Part shown: positions 31,827 to 40,285 of the stretch, piece by piece
How positions within the stretch are numbered: the stretch's first letter is position 1
How the letters are laid out: each line of letters starts with the position of its first letter
Assembly (NCBI GenBank): GCA_036389695.1
Contig: DASVWG010000484.1
Span: forward strand, 1 to 44,887
DNA length: 44,887 nucleotides
Source of the DNA: JALZHR01 sp036389695
GTDB lineage: Bacteria; Acidobacteriota; Blastocatellia; Pyrinomonadales; Pyrinomonadaceae
Direction of reading: 5' to 3'
Notes under the pieces: model-generated
What the model was told of the DNA's origin: nothing
Databases searched by the model: none
Seen by the model: only the letters and a program-made list of their open reading frames with translations
Position numbers and translations under genes: made by a program

Positions 31827-32741
31827 ATGAAAACTTACTTGAAAAAAACCTTTTTGTTTTTCGTCTTTCTGCTTTTAGCGGGCGGCACGAATTACGTTGA
31901 CGCGCAAACGATAAAAAGAATAAAAGCCGACAAATCGCGAATGGCTTTGATTCCCGGCGCGACGTTTGAAATGGGAACGGATGCGGCGGACATTCCGAAA
32001 TTGCAGGAAATTTTCAAAATCAAACGCGCCGAAATGTTCTCGGAAGAAACGCCGCGTCACCCGGTGAAAATCGATTCGTTTTATCTCGACAAAACGGAAG
32101 TGACCAACGCCGATTTCAAAAAATTTCTGGACAAAAATCCGGCGTGGCGGAAAGACAAAATTCCGGCTGAGCTTCACAACGGAAAATATTTGCAGCTCTG
32201 GGACGGCGACAAATTAATTTTGCCGGCGCAGGCAAATCATCCGGTCGTTTTTGTGAGCTGGTATGCGGCGGTCGCTTTTTGCCAGTCGCAGGGCAAGCGT
32301 TTGCCGACCGAAGCCGAATGGGAATACGCCGCGCGGGGCGGGCTTTTGAATAAAACGTTTCCGTGGGGCGACGAACCGGCGGACAAAACGCGGGCGAATT
32401 TCGACCAGAGCGTTATCGGCGAGGCGACCGCCGTCGGCAGTTATCCGGCAAACGGCTACGGGTTGTTTGATATGGCTGGAAACGTCTGGGAATTTCTGGC
32501 GGACGAATGGCAAAAGTATCCGGCGACCGCTGAAATGCAGGTCAATCCCGTCGCGGGCGGAGATTTTTTTCACGAAAAAAATTCTTACCGGCAGATAAAA
32601 ACGCGGCGCGTGATTCGCGGCGGCAGTTACGGCGGCGTGCCGCTTAATATGCGCGTCACTTTTCGCGACAGCCATCTGCCCGAAAACGCGGGCGACTTCG
32701 TCGGTTTTCGCTGCGCTCAAAATGCGGAAAAGACGCAATGA
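31827..32741 (+). CDS. Formylglycine-generating enzyme (FGE/SUMF1)-fold protein, exported
   Basis: A 304-residue protein with a Sec signal ending VDAQ (about residue 27). The FGE-sulfatase fold is clear: MALIPGATFEMGTD, FYLDKTEVTNADFKKFLD, HPVVFVSWYAAVAFCQSQGK, RLPTEAEWEYAARGG, AGNVWEFLADEW, RRVIRGGSYGG and a final FVGFRCA. True FGEs use a redox-active or copper-binding Cys pair near the C-terminus; here only FRCA is evident, so catalysis is uncertain and a binding or scaffolding role is possible. No sulfatase gene is in the window. It follows the truncated amidohydrolase by 11 bp. Confidence 0.92.
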   Translation: MKTYLKKTFLFFVFLLLAGGTNYVDAQTIKRIKADKSRMALIPGATFEMGTDAADIPKLQEIFKIKRAEMFSEETPRHPVKIDSFYLDKTEVTNADFKKFLDKNPAWRKDKIPAELHNGKYLQLWDGDKLILPAQANHPVVFVSWYAAVAFCQSQGKRLPTEAEWEYAARGGLLNKTFPWGDEPADKTRANFDQSVIGEATAVGSYPANGYGLFDMAGNVWEFLADEWQKYPATAEMQVNPVAGGDFFHEKNSYRQIKTRRVIRGGSYGGVPLNMRVTFRDSHLPENAGDFVGFRCAQNAEKTQ

Positions 32742-32805
32742 AAACGACAATAAAAAACAGTTTTGATTAATTCGCTTTTATTTAATTTTTGATGCGAGGT
32801 TCACA

Positions 32806-34221
32806 ATGAAAAATCTATTCTTCGTTTTTATTCTGGTTTTATTCGGTTTCATCGCAGCCGGGGCGCAGACAATCGCTTTTACCAATGTCAACGTGATTCC
32901 GATGGATAAAGAGCGCGTTCTGGAAAATCAGACGGTGCTGGTCAGCGGCGGCATCATCGCCAAAATCGGCAAAAACGTAAAAATTCCCGAAAACGCGCAA
33001 ATTATCGACGGACGCGGAAAATATCTGATTCCCGGTCTGGTCGATATGCACACGCATCTGCTTTCGGACGGCGACGATTATCCCGATTCGATTGCCGAAG
33101 ACGAATTGCGCGTGATGGTCGCCAACGGCGTGACGACGATTCGCTTTATGATCGGCACGCCGGAACAGTTGATTTTACGCGCGAAATCGGCGAAAGGCGA
33201 AATCGTCGCGCCGACGATTTACAGCGCCAGCCCGCATCTGACCGGACGCGAGCAGGGAAACGATTTTGTCGTCAACACGGAAGAAGAAGCGCGCGAAGCC
33301 GTGAGAAAGTCGAAACAAGCCGGTTACGATTTTATAAAAATCACGACTTTTATACGGGCGCAGGTTTACGAAGCGGCTGTAGACGAAGCCGCGAAACAAA
33401 ACATTCGCGTCGTCGGTCACGCCGACAGCCGCTTTGTCACGCTCGCCCGCGCTTTACAGGCGCGGCAGCAAATCGAGCATCTCGACGGCTATATGGAAGC
33501 GATTATCTCCGACAAAGCGCCGTCGCGCGGCTCGGTTTCCGATTTATACATCTACGACCCGAAAAATTGGGAAAGTCTGCAATACGTCGACGAAAAGAAA
33601 ATCGCCGAGATTGCCAGACAGACGGTCGAATCGAACCCGTTTGTCGACCCGACGCAGCATTTTATGAAAAACACTTTCGGTCTGCCGCGCAGCGAAGAAT
33701 CTATCAGAGCGCAGCCGGATTTTCGTTTTTACCCGAAAAAAGTGCAGGACGGTTTTTTGAATTTCTACAAGCGCAGCCGTTTCATTAACCAGGTTTCGTA
33801 TGAAAAACGCGCGCGCTGGGTCGAGCTGAGAAACAAAATCATCAAAGCGATTTACGATGCCGGCGGCAGGATTATGACCGGCTCGGACACGCCCGAATTC
33901 TTGTGGCTTTACGGTTTTACGATGCACCGCGAGCTAAAGGCTTTGCAGGACGCCGGACTTTCAAATTACGCCGTTCTGGAAGCGGCGACGAAAAATCCTT
34001 CGATGTTTTTCGGCACGCTCGAAAAGGTCGGCACGATTCAAACCGGAAGACGCGCCGATTTGATTTTGCTCGACGCCAATCCGCTCGAAAATATTTCCAA
34101 CACCGAGAAACGCGCGGGCGTAATGCTGAAAGGAAAATATTACACGCAGGACGAATTGAACAAGTGGCTCGACGAAATCGCGCCGCGCATCGCCGGTTCG
34201 CTTATCGAAAAGAAACAATAA
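32806..34221 (+). CDS. Exported amidohydrolase (imidazolonepropionase-like)
   Basis: A 471-residue protein with a Sec signal ending AAGAQ. The amidohydrolase TIM barrel is intact: H82-T-H84 (DMHTHLL), K178 in the YDFIKITTF segment as likely carbamylated Lys, H205 (VVGHADS), a His in QQIEHLDGY, and D361 in TGSDTPEF. The beta-sandwich halves are composite, from N-terminal VNVIPMDKERVLENQ and C-terminal RADLILLDANPLENI. This set of ligands fits the imidazolonepropionase/Xaa-Pro dipeptidase-like branch, acting on peptides or cyclic amides in the periplasm. A small terminator and a perfect hairpin follow. Confidence 0.93.
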   Translation: MKNLFFVFILVLFGFIAAGAQTIAFTNVNVIPMDKERVLENQTVLVSGGIIAKIGKNVKIPENAQIIDGRGKYLIPGLVDMHTHLLSDGDDYPDSIAEDELRVMVANGVTTIRFMIGTPEQLILRAKSAKGEIVAPTIYSASPHLTGREQGNDFVVNTEEEAREAVRKSKQAGYDFIKITTFIRAQVYEAAVDEAAKQNIRVVGHADSRFVTLARALQARQQIEHLDGYMEAIISDKAPSRGSVSDLYIYDPKNWESLQYVDEKKIAEIARQTVESNPFVDPTQHFMKNTFGLPRSEESIRAQPDFRFYPKKVQDGFLNFYKRSRFINQVSYEKRARWVELRNKIIKAIYDAGGRIMTGSDTPEFLWLYGFTMHRELKALQDAGLSNYAVLEAATKNPSMFFGTLEKVGTIQTGRRADLILLDANPLENISNTEKRAGVMLKGKYYTQDELNKWLDEIAPRIAGSLIEKKQ

Positions 34222-34226
34222 ATTTG

Positions 34227-34244
34227 ATGCGAAACGCATTTTTT
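34227..34244 (+). terminator. Short intrinsic terminator after the amidohydrolase gene
   Basis: ATGCG-AAA-CGCAT followed by a run of T's (34239-34244), five bases after the stop codon. The stem is short, so efficiency may be modest. Confidence 0.5.
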
Positions 34245-34287
34245 CTTTGACGATTTGCGCTTTAAACGTGCAAATCGTCAAAGAAAA
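34241..34287. repeat. Perfect 18-bp hairpin directly before a ribosome site
   Basis: TTTTCTTTGACGATTTGC (34241-34258) pairs perfectly with 34270-34287 around an 11-nt loop, and AAGG plus the ATG at 34300 follow directly. The hairpin may shield or present the ribosome site, act in termination, or simply be a repeat. Confidence 0.8.
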
Positions 34288-34299
34288 TAAGGTGAAAAA

Positions 34300-34953
34300 A
34301 TGAAGATTTTATTTTGTATCGCAATTATTCTGAACGTATTTTTAATCGCGCAGGCTCAAGCGGTAAAAAACGAAACAATCAATCTTTCGCGCGGCGGCGC
34401 GGCAAGGATCGACGGCAAAATCGAAGAAAAAGAATGGCAGGACGCGTCCGCTTTCGAGCTTTCAAACGGCGGCAGAATTTATCTCAAATACGATGGCGAG
34501 TTTCTATATGTCGGCGTGCGCGGCGTGAAAGCCGGTTGGAGTCATCTTTATTTGAGCGAGGGCGACGGCGCGGACGTTTCCGTCATTCACGCTTCCGCCG
34601 CGCTTGGAAAAAGTCTTTACAAACAAGACAAAAATAAAATGTGGCAGCCCGCGAACGAATTTTTCTGGGAGCTGCGCGACCGCGTCATCACGGCGGAAAC
34701 CGAAAAGAAAATGGATGATTATTTGTCCAAAAACAGATGGGTGGCGAGCAATAACAATATGGGAAATCCGACCGAAATCGAGTTTAAGGTCAAGCCGCAA
34801 AACGCCGTCAATAATCCGTTTCGATTTGCCGTCGTTTATGTGGCTGACGGCGTCAGCCCGCAATTTTTCCCCGCCACGCTTGCCGACGACACTTTGAAAT
34901 CGAGACTGCTGACCGGCTACACGCCGCCGGACGTGAAATTCGATTTCAGCTAG
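34300..34953 (+). CDS. Exported CBM9/DOMON-like domain protein, ending at an in-frame amber codon
   Basis: A 217-residue product with a Sec signal ending IAQAQA. The domain begins RIDGKIEEKEWQDASAFEL and continues RIYLKYDGEFLYVGVRG, the usual entry of carbohydrate-binding-module-9/DOMON-like beta sandwiches. It ends ...VKFDFS at TAG 34951-34953. The same frame stays open after the TAG (WAKINLENTKNQ...) and joins the NTF2-like protein at 35002-35415. WAKINLE reads like the natural end of the sandwich domain, so the stop looks like a point mutation (for example from AAG) in one longer gene. Function is probably ligand binding in the periplasm. Confidence 0.75.
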   Translation: MKILFCIAIILNVFLIAQAQAVKNETINLSRGGAARIDGKIEEKEWQDASAFELSNGGRIYLKYDGEFLYVGVRGVKAGWSHLYLSEGDGADVSVIHASAALGKSLYKQDKNKMWQPANEFFWELRDRVITAETEKKMDDYLSKNRWVASNNNMGNPTEIEFKVKPQNAVNNPFRFAVVYVADGVSPQFFPATLADDTLKSRLLTGYTPPDVKFDFS

Positions 34954-35001
34954 TGGGCGAAAATCAATCTTGAGAATACGAAAAACCAGAATCCGGCGGC
35001 T

Positions 35002-35415
35002 GTGGTCGAAAAAAATGCAGATGCAAAATCGCCCGCCGAAATTCCCGAACGGCTTTTCGCGGCGATGCGCGAGAAAAATTACGAAGCGATTCGCGCTTTG
35101 TTCATCGCCGAAGGTCAGCTTGTCGCCGTCGATTCGCCGCGCGACGGAAAAGGCGTTTCCAAAACGCGCGTTTTCAAAGCCGACGCTTTCGCCAAAATGA
35201 TTGCCGAAGCGAAAGGCGCGGAATACATCGAAAAAATGCCGCGCAAAGAAATTGAAATCAACGGCGATTTCGCGCTCGTCACCGGGCGCTACACTTTCCA
35301 CGTCGGCGAAAAATTTTCGCATTGCGGCGTGAATTCCTTTCACCTGGTGAAAACCGAAAGCGGCTGGCGTATCGCCAACGCCGCTTCGACGCTGGAATTT
35401 GACTGCGGTCAGTAG
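35002..35415 (+). CDS. NTF2-like (DUF4440-type) domain, probable second half of an amber-interrupted gene
   Basis: The 137-residue ORF can start only at a GTG (35002) without Shine-Dalgarno or signal peptide, although all relatives here are exported. It is in the same frame as the preceding ORF, with only TAG 34951 between them. The NTF2-like domain covers PERLFAAMREKNYEAIRALF to the terminal HLVKTESGWRIANAAST and is paralogous to the protein at 28375-28857. I infer that it was the C-terminal domain of a fused exported protein. It is now either untranslated, made by amber read-through, or made as a cytosolic fragment. Confidence 0.7.
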   Translation: MVEKNADAKSPAEIPERLFAAMREKNYEAIRALFIAEGQLVAVDSPRDGKGVSKTRVFKADAFAKMIAEAKGAEYIEKMPRKEIEINGDFALVTGRYTFHVGEKFSHCGVNSFHLVKTESGWRIANAASTLEFDCGQ

Positions 35416-35432
35416 ATTTCGGGAGAGGTTTT

Positions 35433-36770
35433 ATGAAATCAAAACACGCGGAATTTTTCAGTTTCAATCGTCCAGTAAAGAAAATTTTTTCGTTTGCCGC
35501 CTGTTTTGTTTTTCTTGCGTTTTCTTCGCTGAATTTTTCGGCGCAGGAAACGAGCGCTTTAGCCCGCGCGCAGCAATTTGAAAAACAGGCGCGCGAGGCT
35601 TATGAAGCGAAAGATTACGCCGCTTACCTCGCCAACGCGAAACAAGCCGCCGGGCTTCGCCCGAATCATCCGCGCCTGCTCTACAATCTGGCGCGGGCTT
35701 ACGCGCTCGGCGGCGAGCCGCAAAAAGCCTTCGGCTTGCTCGAACATCTGGCGAAAATGGGAATGTTGACGCGGCTTGAAACCGACGCCGAGCTGCAAAA
35801 ACTTCTGCCCGCGAGCGATGTTCAAAACCTGAAAATTCTTTTCGGGCGCAACCGGCAGCCTGTAAACGCCAGCGCCAGAGCGTTTACCTTGCCGGAAAAA
35901 GATTTAATCACGGAAAGCGTCGCTTACGATTCCGCCACAAAACGCTTTTTTGTCGGCAGCGTTCACCGGCGAAAAATTTTAGTCGTGACGCCGGACGGGC
36001 GGGCGAGCGAATTTTCGTCGGCGCGGGACAATCTGTGGAGCGTGCTCGGGATGAAAGTGGACGAAAAGCGTCGTCTGCTCTGGGTTTGCACGACCGCTTT
36101 TCCGCAGATGATTGGATTCAAGAAAACGGACGAAGGCGCTTCGGCGATTTTCAAATACGATTTAAATAGCGGGCGGCTTTTGAAAAAGTACGTTTTATCG
36201 AGTACGACTGAAAAACACGGTCTCGGCGATTTGGTCGTCGCGCGAAACGGCGAAGTTTTCGCGACCGACAGCGCCGCGCCCGCCATTTACCGCATCAATC
36301 CGAAGCGGGACGAAATAGAGCCTTTTCTGGTCGATAAATCTTTCGTTTCATTGCAGGGATTGACTTTCGCGCCAGACGAAAAATATCTTTTCGTCGCCGA
36401 TTATTCGCTCGGAATCTTGCGCGTCGAAATGGCGTCGAAAAAAATCGAGTGGCTCGCGCCTGCAACGGAAGTCGTCGCGCTCGGCGTCGACGGGCTTTAT
36501 TTTCATCAGGGAAAATTAATCGGCGTGCAGAACGGCACAAATCCGCAGCGCGTCGTCCGTTTTTCGCTGAGCCGCGACAATCGGCGTTTGACCGGAGCCG
36601 AAACGCTCGAAGCCAATCACGCCGATTTTAACGAGCCGACGCTCGGCGTTCTGGTCGGGCGAGATTTTTATTTTATCGCCAACAGCCAATGGGAAATGGT
36701 TAACGAAAAAGGCGAAACGCCGGAGCCGGAAAAATGGCGCGAGCCGGTCGTTTTGCGCCTGCGTTTGTGA
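35433..36770 (+). CDS. Exported TPR plus SMP-30/NHL-like beta-propeller protein
   Basis: A 445-residue protein with GGGAGAGG before the ATG. The signal is long (MKSKHAEFFSFNRPVKKIF then a hydrophobic core, cleavage near FSAQ). Residues about 40-130 form TPR-like helices (AREAYEAKDYAAYLANAKQA, PRLLYNLARAYALGGEPQKA). The remainder is a six-bladed propeller with strands such as VAYDSATKRFFVGSVHRRKI, GLGDLVVARNGEVFATD and GLTFAPDEKYLFVADYSLGI, as in SMP-30/gluconolactonase-type proteins. A lactonase-like calcium site cannot be confirmed. A sensor or binding role is equally possible. Confidence 0.88.
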   Translation: MKSKHAEFFSFNRPVKKIFSFAACFVFLAFSSLNFSAQETSALARAQQFEKQAREAYEAKDYAAYLANAKQAAGLRPNHPRLLYNLARAYALGGEPQKAFGLLEHLAKMGMLTRLETDAELQKLLPASDVQNLKILFGRNRQPVNASARAFTLPEKDLITESVAYDSATKRFFVGSVHRRKILVVTPDGRASEFSSARDNLWSVLGMKVDEKRRLLWVCTTAFPQMIGFKKTDEGASAIFKYDLNSGRLLKKYVLSSTTEKHGLGDLVVARNGEVFATDSAAPAIYRINPKRDEIEPFLVDKSFVSLQGLTFAPDEKYLFVADYSLGILRVEMASKKIEWLAPATEVVALGVDGLYFHQGKLIGVQNGTNPQRVVRFSLSRDNRRLTGAETLEANHADFNEPTLGVLVGRDFYFIANSQWEMVNEKGETPEPEKWREPVVLRLRL

Positions 36771-36833
36771 GTTTTGACAGGCGAAGCGTTCGTAAGTCTT
36801 CGCGCTTTATTTTTAATTTGGAGGTCTGCCAAA

Positions 36834-38270
36834 ATGTTTCGCAGCAGAATCGCTTTTATATTAATTTTTGTTTTTTCGTCGATAAATTTATTCGCCCAGA
36901 ACAATCAATCGGTTTCGCCGCTCACGCCGACGCTTTACGGCGTCGTTTATGACGTTCCGGCGACGAAAAACGTGTCGGTCAAAACGGATATACCTTATGC
37001 GGGAAATTTGACGATTGACGTTTACACGCCGCCGAATGCCAAAACGGGCGAGCGATTTCCCGCCGTCATTTTTCTGAACGCCATCGGCGACGCGCCGAAT
37101 CAGCCGAAAGTCAAAAGCTGGGAAATCTACAAATCTTTTCCGCGTCTGGTGGCGGCGCACGGCATAATCGGAATCTCGATGGAAATGGACGGCGCGCGGA
37201 TTCAGGAAAATTTGCGGGCGCTGTTCGACTTTCTGGAAAAAGACGGCGCGAAACACGGCATCGACGCGACGCGGCTCGGCGTTTACGCGGCGTCGGCGAA
37301 CGTCACGCAGTCAACCGTTTATTTAATGGGCGATGCGGCGGCGAAAGGCATCCGCGCGGCGGCGCTTTATTACGGCGGCGCGCCCGCGCCCGAAGCGCGA
37401 ATCCGACAGGATTTGCCGGTTTTGTTTATTCTGGCGGAGGGCGATTTGGGCGGTTTGGGACAGCAGGCGATTTCGCTCTGGCAGCGCGTGACCGAAGCGC
37501 GCGCGCCGTGGACGCTCGTTTTTGCCAGCCGTATGCCGCACGCTTTCGACGCATTCGCCGACACGGACGAATCGCGCCGCATCATTCAACAAACCATCGC
37601 TTTCTGGAAATCGAATCTCGAACCCGTTCCGCAGCCGGGCTGGAAACCTTCGCCGGCGCGTGAAGTCGTCGCTGCGCTCTACGGCAACAATCCGCAAAAA
37701 TCGGTCGAAGTATTGGCTAAATGGATTGCCGAAAACCCGAAAGATTGGGTCGCTTACCAGCAGATGGGACGCAATCTGTCACAGCTCCGGCGATATGACG
37801 AAGCGAACGCGGCTTATGAAAAAGCGCTGGAGCTGGGCGGCACGGACGCGGGAATTTATCTCGGTCTCGGTCAAATCCGCAGCGGGCAGAAGCGTTATGA
37901 AGAAGCGGCGAATTATTTAACAAAGGCGGTCGAGCGCGGCGCGCGAAACAGTCTTGTTTACGGGCAGCTAGCCTTCACGCAAATGAATCTCAACCGCAAT
38001 GAAGACGCGCTGAAATCTTATGAAAAGGCGTTTGAAGCGGGAATTCCGCCGGGCGCGAACACGCGCGGGTTGGCTTATTACAATATGGCTTGCGCCTACG
38101 CCCGGCTGAAACAAAACGACAAAGCTCTGGAGATGCTTTCCAAATCGATTGAAGAAGGCTTTAATAATCGACAGACTTTTGAAACCGACACCGACTTAGC
38201 GCCGCTTCGCGCCGATGCTCGTTTTCAGGAATTGCTGAAGCGTCTGCCGCAGCAGCGCGCCAGCCAGTAA
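36834..38270 (+). CDS. Exported alpha/beta hydrolase (dienelactone hydrolase-like) with TPR repeats
   Basis: A 478-residue protein from ATG 36834, preceded by GGAGG; the frame upstream is not used. A Sec signal ends INLFAQ. The alpha/beta hydrolase part (about 40-255) has DVYTPPNAKTGERFPAVIF with the oxyanion strand, and a final H in RMPHAFDAF. The nucleophile elbow reads GVYAASANVTQS, so the usual G-x-S-x-G is degenerate and the catalytic Ser is uncertain. Residues about 290-475 hold four TPRs (PKDWVAYQQMGRNLSQLRRY, AGIYLGLGQIRSGQKRYEEA and others). It may be a binding protein derived from an esterase. Confidence 0.87.
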   Translation: MFRSRIAFILIFVFSSINLFAQNNQSVSPLTPTLYGVVYDVPATKNVSVKTDIPYAGNLTIDVYTPPNAKTGERFPAVIFLNAIGDAPNQPKVKSWEIYKSFPRLVAAHGIIGISMEMDGARIQENLRALFDFLEKDGAKHGIDATRLGVYAASANVTQSTVYLMGDAAAKGIRAAALYYGGAPAPEARIRQDLPVLFILAEGDLGGLGQQAISLWQRVTEARAPWTLVFASRMPHAFDAFADTDESRRIIQQTIAFWKSNLEPVPQPGWKPSPAREVVAALYGNNPQKSVEVLAKWIAENPKDWVAYQQMGRNLSQLRRYDEANAAYEKALELGGTDAGIYLGLGQIRSGQKRYEEAANYLTKAVERGARNSLVYGQLAFTQMNLNRNEDALKSYEKAFEAGIPPGANTRGLAYYNMACAYARLKQNDKALEMLSKSIEEGFNNRQTFETDTDLAPLRADARFQELLKRLPQQRASQ

Positions 38271-38278
38271 TAAAAAAA

Positions 38279-38308
38279 ATGTCACTTATCATTCCGGCGC
38301 GGTGTTTT
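38279..38308 (+). promoter_or_regulatory. Candidate ECF-sigma-type promoter
   Basis: AAATGTCAC (38277-38285), 15 bases, and GGTGTTTT (38301-38308) repeat the arrangement at 29571-29602. The next gene starts at 38513, so the leader would contain the long CGCAAAGGACG hairpin. Confidence 0.4.
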
Positions 38309-38358
38309 TATATTGTGTAAGCGAAAGTAAAAATTGAGCGCGGCAGATAAGGATTTTT

Positions 38359-38454
38359 CTTTGCGTTCTTTGCGTCTTTTTCTTCGCGTCCTTTGCGGTT
38401 AAAAATCTTTCTTTCACCGCAAAGGACGCGAAGGTGTGCGCAAAGGGCGCGAAG
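38359..38454. repeat. Long inverted repeat with CGCAAAGGACGCG arms
   Basis: The left arm (38359-38399) contains TTCGCGTCCTTTGCGGT; the right arm (38416-38454) contains ACCGCAAAGGACGCGAAG and a second degenerate unit. A relative lies at 41821-41910. It occupies most of the 242-bp gap before the S41-like gene. Confidence 0.88.
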
Positions 38455-38512
38455 ATGTTTCAATTTTCCGCTTTCGATTCTCAGATAGAAGGGAAAAGGA
38501 GATTTCGAGATT

Positions 38513-40159
38513 ATGATAAAAAAAGCCGGAAATCCGTTTAAAAACGCGTTTCTCACTTCGACGATTTTTATATTGCTGCTCGGTTTCGTCGGCGCTTCGG
38601 CGCAAAATACCGTACCGAAATTAACCGCCGAGCAATGGCAGGCGGACGTGCGTTTCTTAGGCGAAGAATTGCCGAAGCGTCACCGCAACGCTTTTCACCG
38701 GATGAAGCGCGAAGATTTCGAGCGCGAAGTCAAAACGCTGCACGACCGCGTTCCGACATTGAGCGAAGACGAAATCGTCGTCGGGCTGATGAAAATCGTG
38801 GCGAAGATTAAAGACGGTCACACCAATATCATTCCGCGCCCGTATTTTCGCAGCGGCATTTATCCGGTCAAATTTTATCTTTTCAGCGACGGGCTTTTCA
38901 TCCAGCGCGCCGCGCCGGAATACGCCGAAATGGTCGGCGCGCGCGTCTTGAAAATCGGCAATCTGAGCACCGAAGAAGCTTTTAAAACAGTCAGCCCGGC
39001 GGCGTTTGCCGACAATGAAATGGGCGTTAAAAATATGGCTCCGGCGCTGCTCAGCGTGCCGGAAGTTCTCGCCGGACTGAAAGTCATCGACGATAAACAA
39101 AAATTAAATCTTCTGGTCGAAACCGGCGGCAAGCAGAAAACTTTTGAAATCAAACCGGCGGGAACTCTCGATAATCTGTTTCAGAATCCGGCAAGCTGGA
39201 TTGACGCGGCGGGCAAGGCAAACGCGCCTTTGTATCTGAAAGACCAGCAGAATCTTTACTGGTTCGAATACGACAAAGACCGCAAGATGGTTTACGTCCA
39301 GCACAACGGCATCGCCAACAAAACAGACGAGCCGGTCGCCGATTTTTACAAGCGCGTGTTCGCTTTTGTCGAAGCGAATCCGGTCGAGAAATTCGTGATG
39401 GATTTGCGCTTTAACGGCGGCGGCAACAACGGTTTGAACCGCCAGGTCGTCATCGATTTAATCAAATCGAAAATCAACCGGCGCGGAAAGCTTTTCGTCA
39501 TCACGGGCAGGCAGACTTTCAGCGCCGCGCAAAACCTCGTCAATCAAATCGAGAAATACACCGAAGCGATTTTCGTCGGCGAGCCGACCGCCGCGCATCC
39601 GAATCATTACGGCGACAATCGCCCGTTTACGCTGCCGAACAGCAAACTGACGGTGCGCGCATCGACGCTCTGGTGGCAAGACCTCGACCCGCGCGACGAG
39701 CGCTTCTGGACCGCGCCGGAAATCGCCGCCGAGATTTCTTCGGAAGATTACCGCAGCGGCAAAGACCCGGTTCTGCAAGCCGCGCTCGATTACGCGCCCG
39801 GCACGGCGCTGTCGGAATTAATCGCCGCCGCAACGATGCAGAAAGACCTCGCCGAATTTGTCCCGAAATATAAAGCTTTTAAAGCCAATCCGAAAAGCAA
39901 ATTCGTCAACAGCGAAGCCGTGATGAATACGTTCGGCTACACGCTTCTGGCAAGACAGCGCGTGGCGGACGCCGTTGAAATTTTTAAATTAAACGCCGAA
40001 GCGTATCCCGAATCGGCAAACGTCTACGACAGTCTCGGCGACGCATACGAAGCCGCCGGACGCAAAGAGGACGCGATTAAGGCTTACGAAAAAGCCCTTT
40101 CGATTGACCCGAATTTTCCGACTTCGCTGGAAAATTTGCGCCGGCTGAAAGGGAGTTAA
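38513..40159 (+). CDS. Exported S41-like peptidase with C-terminal TPR
   Basis: A 548-residue protein with a signal sequence (about 12-29, cleavage near GASAQ). After a helical N-domain and a PDZ-poor middle part, the S41 core appears: FVMDLRFNGGGNNGLNR, LFVITGRQTFSAAQN with likely nucleophile S337, and AIFVGEPTAAHPNHYGD. S41 enzymes (CtpA/Tsp type) cut unstructured C-termini. The Lys partner is not obvious, so activity is probable rather than certain. The end (about 455-548) is a TPR unit (MNTFGYTLLARQRVADAVEI, YDSLGDAYEAAGRKEDAIKA) nearly parallel to that of the serine hydrolase at 29633. Confidence 0.91.
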   Translation: MIKKAGNPFKNAFLTSTIFILLLGFVGASAQNTVPKLTAEQWQADVRFLGEELPKRHRNAFHRMKREDFEREVKTLHDRVPTLSEDEIVVGLMKIVAKIKDGHTNIIPRPYFRSGIYPVKFYLFSDGLFIQRAAPEYAEMVGARVLKIGNLSTEEAFKTVSPAAFADNEMGVKNMAPALLSVPEVLAGLKVIDDKQKLNLLVETGGKQKTFEIKPAGTLDNLFQNPASWIDAAGKANAPLYLKDQQNLYWFEYDKDRKMVYVQHNGIANKTDEPVADFYKRVFAFVEANPVEKFVMDLRFNGGGNNGLNRQVVIDLIKSKINRRGKLFVITGRQTFSAAQNLVNQIEKYTEAIFVGEPTAAHPNHYGDNRPFTLPNSKLTVRASTLWWQDLDPRDERFWTAPEIAAEISSEDYRSGKDPVLQAALDYAPGTALSELIAAATMQKDLAEFVPKYKAFKANPKSKFVNSEAVMNTFGYTLLARQRVADAVEIFKLNAEAYPESANVYDSLGDAYEAAGRKEDAIKAYEKALSIDPNFPTSLENLRRLKGS

Positions 40160-40173
40160 TTTAACGGAAAGTC

Positions 40174-40266
40174 TCAGTAGCCCAAGCGTCAGCGCGGGCT
40201 TCGCGTTTAAACATTCAAGGCGCTGTCCGGCAAAGAAAAAGCCCGCCCTGACGGTCGGGCTACTGA
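40174..40266. repeat. Imperfect inverted repeat with CAGTAGCCC ends
   Basis: 28-bp arms at 40174-40201 and 40239-40266 both begin with TCAGTAGCCC when read inward, and both hold a GCGGGCTT unit; several mismatches lie in the middle. It fills most of the gap between the S41 and serine hydrolase genes. Confidence 0.82.
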
Positions 40267-40285
40267 CACTTTTAGAACTCAAAAA

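Noticed and set aside
34951..34953. TAG as pyrrolysine codon
   Set aside because: No PYLIS-like context, no methyltransferase and no pyl genes are in the window; a nonsense mutation or ordinary stop is simpler.
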